From Chiridota heheva (taxonomy: Eukaryota; Echinodermata; Holothuroidea; Apodida; Chiridotidae): a stretch of 64,000 bases of DNA. Made by a program: the position numbers and the translations under genes. Positions 31,141 to 43,639 of the stretch are shown in pieces; the stretch's first letter is position 1; every line of letters starts with the position of its first letter. The stretch spans positions 135,001-199,000 of the forward strand of contig JAIGNY010001477.1 of NCBI GenBank assembly GCA_020152595.1, in the 5' to 3' direction. The notes under the pieces were generated by a model. That model saw nothing but the letters and a program-made list of their open reading frames with translations, did no database searches and was not told the origin of the DNA.

Positions 31141-32605
31141 AGTGGTAAAGGAATCATGCTCCTATGCAAAACTTCTTTGATGATACCAAGTTTGATTCCC
31201 ACCACAAGCCCTGCATTGTGTCATTGAGCAAGACAATTCATTCTGCTTGCTCCAATTCACTAAAATGTAAAATGAGTACCAGCACTGTATGGGGGAGTTG
31301 ACCCACGATGGACTGGCATACATGCCAGGGGAGTCCTCCCCCCTCTCCAGGGGGAGTCCTTTCCCCCTCTTAAGGGAGGAGTCCTTTCTGCCTCTCCAGG
31401 GAAAGTCCTTTCCCCTCTCCAGAGAAAGTCCTTTCCCCTCTCCAGAGGGAGTCCTTTCCCCTCTCCAGAGGGAGTCCTTTCCCCTCTCCAGAGGAGTCCT
31501 TTCCCCCTCTCCAGAGGAGTCCTTTCCCCTCTCCAGAGGAGTCCTTTCCCCTCTCCCAGAGGGAGTCCTTTCCCCTCTCCAGAGGGAGTCCTTTCCCCCT
31601 CTCCAGAGGGAGTCCTTTCCCCTCCAGAGGGAGTCCTTTCCCCTCTCCAGAGGGAGTCCTTTCCCCTCTCCAGAGGGAGTCCTTTCCCCTCTCCAGAGGG
31701 AGTCCTTTCCCCTCTCCAGAGGGAGTCCTTTCCCCTCTCCAGAGGGAGTCCTTTCCCCTCTCCAGAGGAGTCCTTTCCCCTCTCCAGAGGGGAGTCCTTT
31801 CCCCTCTCCAGAGGGAGTCCTTTCCCCTCTCCAGAGGAGTCCTTTCCCCTCTCCAGAGGAGTCCTTTCCCCTCTCCAGAGGGAGTCCTTTCTCCTCTCCA
31901 GGGAGTCCTTTTCCCCTCTCCAGAGGAGTCCTTTCCCCTCTACAGAGGGGAGTCCTTTCCCCCCCTCTCCAGAGGAGTCCTTTCCCCTCTCCAGGGAGTC
32001 CTTTCCCCTCTCCAGGGGAGTCCTTCTCCTCTCCAGGGAGTCCTTTTCCCCTCTCCAGAGGGAGTCCTTTCCCCTCTACAGAGGAGTCCTTTCCCCCTCT
32101 CCAGAGGGAGTCCTTTCTCCTCTCCAAGGGAGTCCTTTTCCCCTCTCCAGAGGGAGTCCTTTCCCCTCTCCAGAGGGAGTCCTTTCCCCTCTCCAGAGGG
32201 AGTCCTTTCCCCTCTCCAGAGGGAGTCCTTTCTCCTCTCCAAGGGAGTCCTTTTCCCCTCTCCAGAGGGAGTCCTTTCCCCTCTCCAGAGGGAGTCCTTT
32301 CCCCTCTCCAGAGGGAGTCCTTTCCCCTCTCCAGAGGGAGTCCTTTCCCCTCTCCAGAGGGAGTCCTTTCCCCTCTCCAGAGGGAGTCCTTTCCCCTCTC
32401 CAGAGGGAGTCCTTTCCCCTCTCCAGAGGGAGTCCTTTCCCCTCTCCAGAGGGAGTCCTTTCCCCTCTCCAGAGGGAGTCCTTTCCCTCTCCAAGGGAGT
32501 CCTTTTCCCCTCTCCGAGGGGAGTCCTTTCCCTAAGTTAACCTGTGATAAACACCAGCCTGATGGGCCTTCATGGCTCTAGTGTAAATTTAACTTTAACC
32601 TTTTT
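31141..32605 (+). mobile_element. tRNA-derived SINE with its interior expanded into a minisatellite
   Basis: The tRNA-like head has an A-box-like GCAGTGGTAAAGG and a B-box-like GTTTGATTCCCACC. It is followed by TGTGTCATTGAGCAAGACAA, AAAATGAGTACCAGCACTGT and GATGGACTGGCATACATGCC AGGGG. The expected SINE tail, AAACACCAGCCTGATGGGCC then CTTTAACC and a T run, appears only after 1.2 kb of 23-bp repeats (31326-32532). The array begins exactly at the CCAGGGGGAGTCC motif of the SINE. Confidence 0.75.
31326..32532. repeat. 23-bp minisatellite, over 50 units
   Basis: Units read GAGTCCTTTCCCCTCTCCAG with AGG, mostly 23 bp, with 20-22 bp variants. No stop codon occurs in most frames on either strand, producing frames of 430 (+), 321 (-) and 184 (-) codons with a 69-base period. 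These are not genes. The strands are strongly asymmetric (C/T-rich on the plus strand). Confidence 0.97.
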
Positions 32606-33333
32606 TTATGCAAGTGTCTTGACACTTACATTTTTCACAAAAGATTAAACAACGGCAATATGAGATCCTTTGAAATGAGAAATGTGCACTGGAACTATGA
32701 CACTTGCACAAAGAGCACACTACACAAATACAACAGTATGAAGGAAAGCATACATTGAAAGAATAATGTTGAAAAGTATGTGGAGGCCTCACAATAGAAA
32801 AGCTTATTCTCAATTAAAGGAAGTTGTAAGGGACAACTCCCTGCTCAGGCTATAAGCCATCCTAGGGCACCAAAATACCCTTAAAATGACTTAACATGAT
32901 ATTTACCCCTCCCCTAGGCCCTCCCACACAACACCAATATGTTAAGGCCATGGAGTTACCATGTTAATGTTACTGCAAAAAGATTTAACTCACATATGAT
33001 AAATGGTATTTATTTTAGTTTAAATCTTTCTGTTCACTTTAATACATACAAGTCATTGGGGCAGGGGATGGAAATCCCCCCCCCCCAATAATGATAATAA
33101 TAATGATAATAATAATGATAATGATATTAATAATAATAATAATGATAACAATAATAACAACAACAACAATAATAACAACAACAAACAACATTATTAATAA
33201 AAACAACTACAACAATAACAACAAACAACAACAATAATAAACAAATAAAAATAGCATTTGTTAAGTGTTTATTTTTGTACTATATATACACATGCCTGGA
33301 GTAATAAAATGAATGTTCATGTCCCCCAACCAT
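32606..33333. other. Non-genic stretch ending in an (AAT/AAC)n microsatellite
   Basis: No gene seen in 32606-33080. From about 33088 to 33250 there is a mixed AAT, GATAAT and AAC trinucleotide run preceded by a C10 tract. Confidence 0.7.
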
Positions 33334-35112
33334 GTTTTGCCTCTCCAACTAAAACCTCTTAGTACAGCCATCTATGGGTTTCTTTGCAAGAAGTTGTTTT
33401 GCCCCTCCAACTAAAACCTCTTAGTACAGCCATCTATGGGTTTCTTTGCAAGAAATTCTTTTGCCCCTCCAACTAAAACCTCTTAGTACAGCCATCTATG
33501 GGTTTCTTTGCAAGAAGTTGTTTTGCCCCTCCAACTAAAACCTCTTAGTACAGCCATCTATTTGTTCCTTTGTAAGAAGTTGTTTTGCCCCTCCAACTAA
33601 AACCTCTTAGTACAGTCATCTATTTGTTCCTTTGTAAAAAGTTGTTTTGCCCCTCCAACTAAAACCTCTTAGTACAGCCATCTATTTGTTCCTTTGTAAG
33701 AAGTTGTTTTGCCTCAACTAAAACCTCTTAGTACAGCCATCTATTTGTTCCTTTGTAAGAAGTTGTTTTGCCCCTCCAACTAAAACCTCTTAGTACAGTC
33801 ATCTATTTGTTCCTTTGCAAGAAGTTGTTTTGCCCCTCCAACTAAAACCTCTTAGTACAGCCATCTTTTTGTTCCTTTGTAAGAAGTTGTTTTGCCCCTC
33901 CAACTAAAACCTCTTAGTACAGCCATCTATGGGTTTCTTTGCATGAAGTTGTTTTGCCCCTCCAACTAAAACCTCTTAGTACAGCCATCTATGGGTTTCT
34001 TTGCAAGAAGTTGTTTTGCCCCTCCAACTAAAACCTCTTAGTACAGCCATCTATGGATTTCTTTGCAAGAAGTTGTTTTGCCCCTCCAACTAAAACCTCT
34101 TAGTACAGCCATCTATGGGTTTCTTTGCAAGAAGTTGTTTTGCCCCTCCAACTAAAACCTCTTAGTACAGCCATCTATTTGTTCCTTTGTAAGAAGTTGT
34201 TTTGCCCCTCCAACTAAAACCTCTTAGTACAGTCATCTATTTGTTCCTTTGTAAGAAGTTGTTTTGCCCCTCCAACTAAAACCTCTTAGTACAGCCATCT
34301 ATTTGTTCCTTTGTAAGAAGTTGTTTTGCCCCTCCAACTAAAACCTCTTAGTACAGTCATCTATTTGTTCCTTTGCAAGAAGTTGTTTTGCCCTCAACTA
34401 AAACCTCTTAGTACAGCCATCTATTTGTTCCTTTGTAAGAAGTTGTTTTGCCCCTCCAACTAACACCTCTTAGTACAGCCATCTATTTGTTCCTTTGTAA
34501 GAAGTTGTTTTGCCCCTCCAACTAAAACCTCTTAGTACAGTCATCTATTTGTTCCTTTGCAAGAAGTTGTTTTGCCCCTCCAACTAAAACCTCTTAGTAC
34601 AGCCATCTATTTGTTCCTTTGTAAGAAGTTGTTTTGCCCCTCCAACTAAAACCTCTTAGTACAGCCATCTATGGGTTTCTTTGCATGAAGTTGTTTTGCC
34701 CCTCCAACTAAAACCTCTTAGTACAGCCATCTATGGGTTTCTTTGCAAGAAGTTCTTTTGCCCCTCAACTAAAACCTCTTAGTACAGCCATCTATGGGTT
34801 TCTTTGCATGAAGTTGTTTTGCCCCTCCAACTAAAACCTCTTAGTACAGCCATCTATGGGTTTCTTTGCAAGAAGTTCTTTTGCCCCTCCAACTAAAACC
34901 TCTTAGTACAGCCATCTATGGGTTTCTTTGCATGAAGTTGTTTTGCCCCTCCAACTAAAACCTCTTAGTACAGCCATCTATGGGTTTCTTTGCAAGAAGT
35001 TCTTTTGCCCCTCCAACTAAAACCTCTTAGTACAGCCATCTATGGGTTTCTTTGCAAGAAGTTCTTTTGCCCCTCCAACTAAAACCTCTTAGTACAGCCA
35101 TCTATGGGTTTC
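33334..35112. repeat. 62-bp satellite-like array, about 29 units, two variants in blocks
   Basis: Units contain TTTTGCCCCTCCAACTAAAA, CCTCTTAGTACAGCCATCTA and GAAGTTG. Variant A continues TGGGTTTCTTTGCA; variant B continues TTTGTTCCTTTGTA, sometimes with GTCATCT. Variants run in blocks: three A, six B, four A, eight B, then A to the end. Units within the array are very similar, which implies recent expansion or homogenisation. Confidence 0.96.
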
Positions 35113-35666
35113 AAGATTGTACATTGTATGTAATAACTGGTTCATTACAAGTCTCCACATACTTTGTTGTAAATTTGCTTGCATTGCCAATAAACTCAGT
35201 TACAAGAATGTACAGAAGAAAAAATTGTACAATTAATTACTTCAAACTTACTTTAAGATATTTGGTACTCCGTTTATTTCTCTTCTTTCCCACCGTAAGA
35301 AAATACCATAGCACATAGGAAAATACCTTACCACCTAATAACACAAGAAGACCTTGTCTGTTTCTTGCCCTATTCTCCACAAACTTTGTTTGTATGTGAG
35401 TTCACCTACTGTTTAGCACAAGAAGTACCAGAAGAGATTTTACATCTTAAACTGTTCAGGTTATCTGGTTATTGTGAGTCAACAGATTTCTTTGCACAGA
35501 ATCGCTCACCCTTGACCAGAACAAGTTGTCATTTAGACCAGAAGGGACTTATATTATAATACAGGCAGAGCTATTAGAGTTATACAAGGATCTTGTTTCT
35601 AGCAGCAAGTTATCTCTGAAATCAACTTGCCAATCAGGTATTGTTACATAAATCATCATGAAGCTA
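35113..35666. other. No feature seen
   Basis: Short open frames only. No supportable gene or repeat. Confidence 0.45.
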
Positions 35667-36008
35667 TTAAAGGTTTAGTTCAGTGGCCAAGGATGTCCTT
35701 CTTATATGAAAGAGGACTTCAAAAGAAACAAAATGATGAAGAAACCATTCAAAAATCTTATTCTGTTAGGAGATATCTAAATTTAAAGTTTGATATCACT
35801 TCTGTAGAAACGACTGAAATAAGACTAGTTGTGATGTCATAGCCTCAGATTCCTCAAAGTCTTTATGCATTCTATCATATGTTGTGCTGCGATTTTGTGG
35901 CTTAAAAACCATGGGATCATTTTTGAATGTTTTCTTTACTAGTCTATTTCATTTGAAGTACTCTTTTATATAAGATGAAGCTGCTTGACCATTGACCTAA
36001 TCCTTTAA
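35667..36008. mobile_element. TTAA-type MITE family A, copy 5 (internally deleted)
   Basis: TTAA-AGGTTTAGTTCAGTGG at the left and CTTGACCATTGACCTAATCC-TTTAA at the right. The central part (ACTACTTT...TATTTATAAT) is missing, so it is about 340 bp instead of 520-580. Confidence 0.8.
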
Positions 36009-36131
36009 GATGCCTACACACCTTTAAATTTACTGCCACAGTGACTGAGCATCTTCAATGACATCATAACAACAGATTTTATCAGGAGTCCATGCACTTC
36101 TATTTACAACATAAGATAGCGACTCCCTAAC

Positions 36132-36538
36132 CATGTTCTCACTTAAGAATGAGCTCCCAATCAGACCCACCGCAGCCAATCAGAATATCAGATGCGCTGA
36201 TTTTTCACTGTGAGAACGCTCACCGGATCTGTTAGCAGTCACGTGATCTTGATCCTAGTCAAGGGTTGGGTCATGATTCGGAGCAGGGATCAGATCCACC
36301 GATGGGTTTCTCAAAAATGTGTATAAAGTTGTAAACACAAATCAGTGACCTGCGATCACGGTAGTTTATAATATCCTATACTAAGTTGTTTTATTTAGTC
36401 CCAACAATTATCTTGCTCTGGTTTGATGAGACTGGTTTTCAAGGGCCCACCTTTTAACTCCGGTTTCGCTCATGCCCCTCAATCTGATTGCTTGCAGTGG
36501 GTCTGAATAAGGACTTGCTCTCAAAGTGAGAACACATG
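36132..36538. mobile_element. MITE-like element with about 60-bp inverted ends
   Basis: Left CATGTTCTCACTTAAGA then AATCAGACCCACCGCAGCCAATCAGA. Right, read in reverse, CATGTGTTCTCACTTTGAGA then TTCAGACCCACTGCAAGCAATCAGA. The arms match with scattered differences over about 60 bases. No target duplication is clear and there is no coding capacity. Confidence 0.72.
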
Positions 36539-36999
36539 ATATTGTTTCTTCTGCAATCAGCGAGCAAGGTTATTGTCAGGAGGGGGGGAGGGGGGGATCA
36601 TTATCTGGGGTTAAGTGCTTAAATGAGAATGGCCACTGTTAACAATGCACAAACTGCAAGAAGCATCTAAGGTCTGGTTTTATGGGGCAAGTATCAATAA
36701 AAACTGAGTTGGTCAGCAATACTTTGTTTGGTCAACTGTAACAGATGGGTTTTAAGTATGGTTCTTTGTTTGTTTGTTTGTTTGTAATGATCCTCCTGCA
36801 ATTGGAAACCCAGCAACAACCTCATATTAGGTCAACACACCTAGCTGGCAATGTCAGTTACTGAATTTGGATCGGATGTGGATAAACACCGGTTTTCACC
36901 CTACTCTTTTCGAGAAGTGATCAGAGAACCAGGTAGGGGGTGAGAAACCCTGCCTTCAGGACCAACAGCTTAATGTCCTCTCCGATGGACAGTGAGCGC
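36539..36999. other. No gene seen
   Basis: Contains a G-rich tract (36579-36595) and a GTTTGTTTG run. Some of it may belong to the adjacent SINE. Confidence 0.4.
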
Positions 37000-37210
37000 C
37001 ACCCAACCATTGGCCACTTTTCCCAAAGGCTGGGTGGGGGAGAAGGTGTGATGCAGAAGAAAAACCTCTGCGCTCGATGTCAGCATATATCGTTCTGCAT
37101 ATCTGTCGATAAATCGCTGGTTAAATCACCGTTTTACTTGAACTTTGACCCTCTGTATCTCAGCTGTATGCTCAGCCGAATGAGCTACCTGCCTCCCTAC
37201 TGGTTTCTAC
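37000..37210 (-). mobile_element. Probable tRNA-derived SINE (second type)
   Basis: The minus strand reads GCAGGTAGCTCATTCGGCTG AGC, a tRNA-like 5' half with A box TAGCTCATTCGG, then a degenerate B box (AAGTTCAAGTA) about 35 bases on. The downstream sequence has no tRNA 3' end. It differs from family S. Confidence 0.5.
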
Positions 37211-37729
37211 CAGTCATGTTATACTTTAGAAGTAAATGCACTTCAGATACACTTAATAAAAACTTGAGCAAATATTAAGGAGTGCAATTCAAATAAATAT
37301 TTGAAACTTCCTGCATTACCCATTCTGGAATCATGGAGAACTGAATCTCATCAATGGCTAGGTGTGTTTGTGGGTCGGAGGAAGGGAGATAATTGTCCCC
37401 AAAAGTGATCATTCGTGTTCCCTGCCCTCAAATCATGATTTTTTGGTTATCCCCCAACCCCCTCCCCAATATAATGTTTTTGAATCAGTTAAAATGTAAT
37501 ATACGAAATTTCCATTCGTACACTTGCTTTAAAATTCAAGCATGTATTGTTGCAAGCCCCACTGTAGTTACAGGTGCGTTCCATTCTACATTTTGTTAAA
37601 AAAAAAACATCATTTTAAAATTCCTTTGTCTACACTTTTCATTCAAATTACAAGTCCACAGTACAAAAAGATGCAGGGAGTCAGACACACTACTACATGT
37701 AGCTGTATTCATTCTTCTCTTATTTACAT
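37211..37729. other. No feature seen
   Basis: No supportable gene. The frame at 37542-38102 runs through the following tandem repeat and is not credible as coding. Confidence 0.45.
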
Positions 37730-37915
37730 TGAAGGCCCCCAACTTGCCCTCAAAGTGCCCCCAACTTGCCCTCAAAGTTCCCTAACTTGCCCTCAAAGTG
37801 CCCCCAACTTGCCCTTAAAGTGCCACGACTTGCCCTCAACTTGCCCTCAAAGTGCCCCAACTTGCCAACAAAGTGCCCCCAACTTGCCTTCAAAGTGCCC
37901 CCAACTTTTCTTTAA
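37730..37915. repeat. 21-bp minisatellite, about eight units
   Basis: Units CCCCCAACTTGCCCTCAAAG with TG, including shortened copies. Confidence 0.92.
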
Positions 37916-39529
37916 AGTGAGTGCCCTTGCCCTTGCAAATATGCATTTTTTGTCAGTTATACCCTGGTCCATTATGGATCAAACTAGAGGCTCACTGCTA
38001 AATACCAAGGTCAAGTACCGGTTCGTTAGAAATCTGCCAGAAAAAATAATAATTATATGTTGTATTTTGTTGCTTTTCACTACCTTCTTGTCTCAACCAT
38101 AAACCCTTTTCCCCAGATCTACCATTTATTAATGCGATTTCCCTTATAAATGAATGGCTCAACCCCCTCCCATTCCCCCTCTCCCTCCTCCTCTTCCTAC
38201 TGCATCTCAATAAGAAGCAGGATGCAGCACAATCATTCTCATGTGGAAAGAAGTATCACTCAGACCAATGTGATGCAGAATTTGTCTGGGATAGTCAACA
38301 ACTCACTTTCTTCTTTTGAAGAGGGACCTTTAGTTATTAACATGCAGTATATATTTCAACTACCCCACCTTCCCCCCCCTCCCCACCCCCTATGTACACA
38401 CATCCAACTGAAGGTTTTCTTTGAAGGTGATTAGTAAGATATAAAAACATAATTTCTTCGCAACCCTAGCAATTAATAACAAAACTGTTCTTTTGAACTT
38501 TTCCCCAAGTAGGTCAAATGCTCAGATGGTTCTAAATGTCTATCATTAAAGAAATCCTTGGTCCTTTAAAATCCTAGTTGTACAATGTAGATAAAAAGAT
38601 AAAAATAGAGAAATTGTGCATGTGATCACTTATCCTGTTTCTTTTTTAGCAAAACCCTTTTTTCTCCCCTAGATTTATAAGAGGAACAAACATGAAATTT
38701 GTATGCACATTTTTCCCTTCACTTATTATCTTAGCAAGTGACAGGAACAATGCAAATTAGGCGCCTACAAATTTGTTGTGGTTGGTCACTCAGGCTGCAA
38801 CTGATAGAGTATATTGAGCACACATACAACACCACTCCCAAAAATCCCCTTATTTTATCAAATTTACATCCTTGAAATTCTAAGATGTTAATCATACCTA
38901 CACAAAGAAAGACGATTCATCAATTAAACCAGAATCACTGACTTCACTGCAACAAAGGAATTAATCCCGGGATTTGCAGAAAAACCACAACACACACCAT
39001 GAATGAATGAACCACACCATGAATGAATGAACCAAAACACACACCATGAATGGGTTCAAGCCTCAGAAAGAACTTGATGACATTTTGGAGTATCATTGTG
39101 TCAAGATGAACAGACTTGTTTTTTCAAGGATCTCATACCAAATTCCTGGTTAAATAGATACAACAGATTCCTGATTCAACCTGAGATTAGGGTACTACAG
39201 GTGATTGCATTCAACACAGCATCATTCCTTCATGGTTCATGATCAATCAACTTATACAATGACTTGCAATTATTAAACTGAGTTCCAACCTGTAGAAACC
39301 TGGAGGGGGAGGAGGGGGAGGGGGAGGAGGGGGAGGGGGGAGGAGGGGAATGGGGGCAGAGAGCAAAGGGACCCCATAAGTTCCAAGTTTATTTAACCAG
39401 GAATCTGTTATTTAGAAGTAACAGGTTCCTGATTAAACCTGACATTTTGTTACAATTATGTTTTAAAAAATTATAATGTTATGTGTTCAAAAAGAACGAA
39501 AAATTGCCCCAGAACATGCATCTATATAT
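37916..39529. other. Non-genic stretch with low-complexity patches
   Basis: No gene seen. There is a short CACCATGAATGAATGAAC duplication at 38997-39050 and a GGAGGGGGAGG tract at 39302-39350. Confidence 0.5.
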
Positions 39530-39801
<272 letters not shown>

Positions 39802-39849
39802 ATCTCTCTTCATACAGTAGGCTAGCTGTAAAAAAATCAAAGATTAAAT

Positions 39850-40870
39850 CGCTAATCTCAAAGCTGGAACCTCTATGATCTCATTGGTATCCTCAACAAC
39901 AGACTTTATCACCCATCTTACCCACACTGGAAAATGTGTACGTTACAGTGAAGATCTTCAGCATGGATCCAGATTCAATAAAGCTAATTTTTGCCATATT
40001 TCTCTTCATAACTCATGTAAAATAATAGTCTTTAATTTATGTTCAAAATCAGTGCAAGAGGCAAATTTGGCACAATTAACAATTATATAATAAGGCGCCA
40101 ATTCTAAGTAAGCTTTTCTTTAGATGACGGAGTAAGCAGTCGTCAAAAAAATATTCAATCTTTCGACAGTTAATCTTCATATTTCCCTGTATTTGTGAGA
40201 ACTATGGATTATGTCATAAGCATGTGTTGTTCCCAGAAAAGGTCAAATGACAATCATCATCATCATGTCAAATATTTATCAGGACTTTCTGCAGTAAATC
40301 TTAATATTGCTGCCCTCTGAGAACTGGTGACTCTGTCATCGATCTAAAACTTGAAAAGATTCATCAAATACAACCTTCAAGGGGCCATGGGTGGATCCAG
40401 AAAATAATTTAAGGGAGGGGGGGGGGAATTAGAAGAATCATGTTCATTATGTGTCAGATGCAATATATATTCCGGCAAGGGCAGCATTTACATGCATAAC
40501 TACATGGAGTCAAAGGGCCCTCTTAAGAGCATCTTGTGGGCCCCGGAGTGAAGTCATGGTAGGGGTCCAAGCGACGAAGCCCCAAAGATTCCCTGTTTTT
40601 GATGCCCCCAAATTGGTTTAAAATGATACACAGTTTGTCAGTGATGATCAATACTAAATGATCAAGGGCGTAAATGAAACATAAAACCAGAACCTTAAGG
40701 TTTTGTGGTTCTCATGCTCTTTCATAAGCTAATTGATTTGCAAAATTTGTATTAACTGTCATGTAATTGCATATCATACAATATTTGTTCCATATTTATT
40801 CATAAGCCACATCCACCATTGCAGATTAATGAAAATGTTGACATCATTAACATCAAAGCAAGTATGATGC
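39850..40870. other. No gene seen
   Basis: Mixed AT-rich sequence with a G run at 40417-40427. No supportable gene. Confidence 0.4.
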
Positions 40871-40877
40871 AAACAGA

Positions 40878-41058
40878 CCTCCCTGGTGTAGTGGTTAGTG
40901 CTTTGTCCTCTCACCCGCATGTCCCGATTTGTATCCCAGTGGGTCTGCAACCAGTGAGTTCACAACTGGTTATTAAAGGCCGTGGCCGTCTTGATAGGAT
41001 GTCCAGCACTGGATGCTTTCCGGATGTTAAACCTTGCTATGCTATGCTAAGCTAAAAG
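40878..41058 (+). mobile_element. tRNA-derived SINE copy (family S, copy 4)
   Basis: The plus strand reads CCTCCCTGGTGTAGTGGTTA G (A box), a degenerate B box GATTTGTATCCC, the core CACAACTGGTTATTAAAGGC, CGTGGCCGTCTTGATAGGAT, and a tail TATGCTATGCTAAGC. This copy shows the 5' to 3' order most clearly. Confidence 0.78.
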
Positions 41059-41079
41059 CGATTATTCATTTATCCTATT

Positions 41080-42490
41080 TCAAGAATTTGTCAGCAAACC
41101 CCACCTACTCATTAGCATTCATGACATCACTACCACAACACCAAAACATACGTACAGACCATGGCCAATCTGTATACCACATTGCATTTGGAAAACAGGG
41201 GGGCATTTATAAGAGGGTAAAGTATGAAGAAAAAAATGTAACTTACAAAAGAACGGCAATTCCTTTTAGGCCTATGGTATTAGTTTCTTCAAGCGATTTT
41301 TGTGTTTTTAGCATTATTATGCATGAATTATTAATGGAATATACTCTTTGCCTATTTTCTGCTTGGTTACGTTCGACTTACAGCATTTTCAAGTCACATT
41401 CGATAAGTTAAACGTACGTTGTTACATCCTGAAAGTATCAAAAATGACGGGGGGGGCGTTTATTAGAGGGGGCGTTTATTAGAAAAAATACGGTATAGCA
41501 TAAATCTGATATATTGTCTATGGTGTTTACATCATTTCGTAATTTTACGTTAAGCAATACCCACCATGCACATTAATGACACCTGTTGATAACATAAGCA
41601 TGTACACAATCAACAAATTTATAATGCCCAATATGATGAAAATGGACATATTGTTGCTCATTTATCACTTTTACAAACTTTTCACTTTAAGCCCACCAAC
41701 TTATTGAAATGCATGAAATCACCACCACAAACATTAGGCCATATCTGCAGACCATGGGCTGTCTGTATACCATATAATACATTACTCATTATAATACATC
41801 ATATTAAGCCCAACCCACTATGTATAGTAATGAAATTTAACAATTTCATATCATGAACATGTACACACCAGCTAACATCATAATTATACCAAACATGAAA
41901 CAAAACAGACATGTGATTACTAAAAGATGAACATTTCAAAATGTTCACTTTAAGCCCTGCCTACTAATTAATATGCATGACATCATCATCAAAAACAATA
42001 GGGCATATCTACAGACCATGTGTTATCTGTGTACCACATATGACATGAATCCAGTTTACCATTCTTGAGATACCGTGTTTACAAGCTCTTTACAGCAAAA
42101 TCATATTAAGCCCCACCCACTATGCATAATAAAGAAATTCAGCATTTTTATGTCGTGAACTTGTACACACCAGCTAACATCATAATTAGGCCAAATATAA
42201 AACAAAACAGACATGAGCTTGTTAGAATATAAACATTTCAAGATTTTACATTAAGCCCTGCCTACTCAGTAATATGCATGACATCACAATCAAAAACAAT
42301 AGGGCACATCTACAGACCATGTGTTATCTGTGTACCACATATGACATGAATCCAGTGTATCGTTCTTGAGATATCGCGTTTACGAGCTGGCCTTCACATA
42401 CATACACACATACACCCACCCACACACACAGAGCATGTACATTATACACACACACGCAATCATGACCGCATAGGTTCCTGATACTATTGC
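41080..42490 (+). repeat. Dispersed repeat O, copy 1 (several alternating modules)
   Basis: Modules with TTAAGCCCTGCCTACT..TTAATATGCATGACATCA, CAATAGGGCATATCTACAGA and TACCACATATGACATGAATC alternate with modules containing CCCACCCACTATGCATA and ACACACCAGCTAACATCATA. The series starts near 41085, 41690, 41950 and 42250. A GGGGGCGTTTATTAGAGG element (about 41190-41505) lies inside. The locus ends in a CACA/CATACA run and CATGACCGCATAGGTTCC. Confidence 0.72.
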
Positions 42491-43051
42491 ATCGGAACAA
42501 ATAAAATCACTCCAGATAGTTAACTTTTGGCCGGGTTTTGTAGCTCTAAACAAAGTCCGTAGGAAAAAATTTCCCGTCACACCAACATTTCCACGATTGA
42601 ACAATTTTTTTAAATCAAAACAAAAATCCCCACCCCTGGATCTGCACTTGGTCCATCTTCCATCTAAAAATTACTTATCTGGTACAAGTTAATACTGCCA
42701 ATACATCGTAAGCATGCATGACTTCCCGAGAGAAGGTTTTTAAGAGGGTTTTCTACCTCCACTGCATACTCCAACATACACTTGCAAAAGTTGTCAATTT
42801 CTCCACTGACAGATTTAAAATAGGTCACACTTTGTATCAAATATTCAGTTTGATGCTTCCCTAGTATTCTGCCTAATCTGCCTTATAAGAGACATCATCA
42901 TATTTTATTATTACATGCATTTTTTAATGTTGTTGTACTCCAACATATATGCACACTCCAACATCAAAGGAAAAACAATACTTTCAGCTATTTCCAAAAC
43001 ACAGGTTTCCACAATAGATACATGAAATAGCAGTATTACTGAGTAAATATT

Positions 43052-43138
43052 GGTTTACCACATAACTCACACATGGCATGAAATGAGGTCAAGTCGGTTT
43101 ACCACATAACTCACACATGCCGTGAAATGAGGTCAAGT
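43052..43138. repeat. 44-bp tandem duplication
   Basis: GGTTTACCACATAACTCACA then CATG, AAATGAGGTCAAGT occurs twice in succession with two differences. Confidence 0.92.
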
Positions 43139-43639
43139 GGAAGTACGTGTTGAATATTCATTGTATGAAATGACCTTTGAACTTGTTTATCTTGTAAAAT
43201 GAGCGGGTTTTTTTCAATTTGAAATTAAATTGTGGCTTGGTGCCAATATTGCATATAGCCTAGAGCACAGTGAGTGGAAATGAAGTTATGGGTTCAAGTC
43301 CTGCAAAAACACAATTAAAAAATGTGCACAGTCGGTCAAATCTAGGGTTAGCCAGTGGCAAAATTCTAAACAGGCAAAAAAGCTGGCATGTAAATCTTCT
43401 CCAGAACCAGCGATAGGGTAAACAAAAACCCAAATCAATGGTGCGGTTAACCTTAGGATACAGTCAAAAGCCCGGCGAAAAGCCGCCAGCACTGATCTGA
43501 TTCCTGAGAAAAGTGAGTGGGAATGAGCTGACCTAAAAAGTCAAGAAATGCAAATGACATGATAAGTCAGTGGAACGGTAAAGAACTGACAGTGAGGTAG
43601 GCCCGGTAAAACACAAAAACAAAAAGCTATCTGCAATAA

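Noticed and set aside
31289..32581. 430-codon plus-strand frame and 321- and 184-codon minus-strand frames
   Set aside because: They are translations of a 23-bp minisatellite with a 69-base period. The frame depends only on the lack of stops in the unit, and start and end lie in SINE sequence.
37542..38102. 186-codon plus-strand frame
   Set aside because: Its middle is the 21-bp CAACTTGCCCTCAAAG repeat and the flanks show no protein features.
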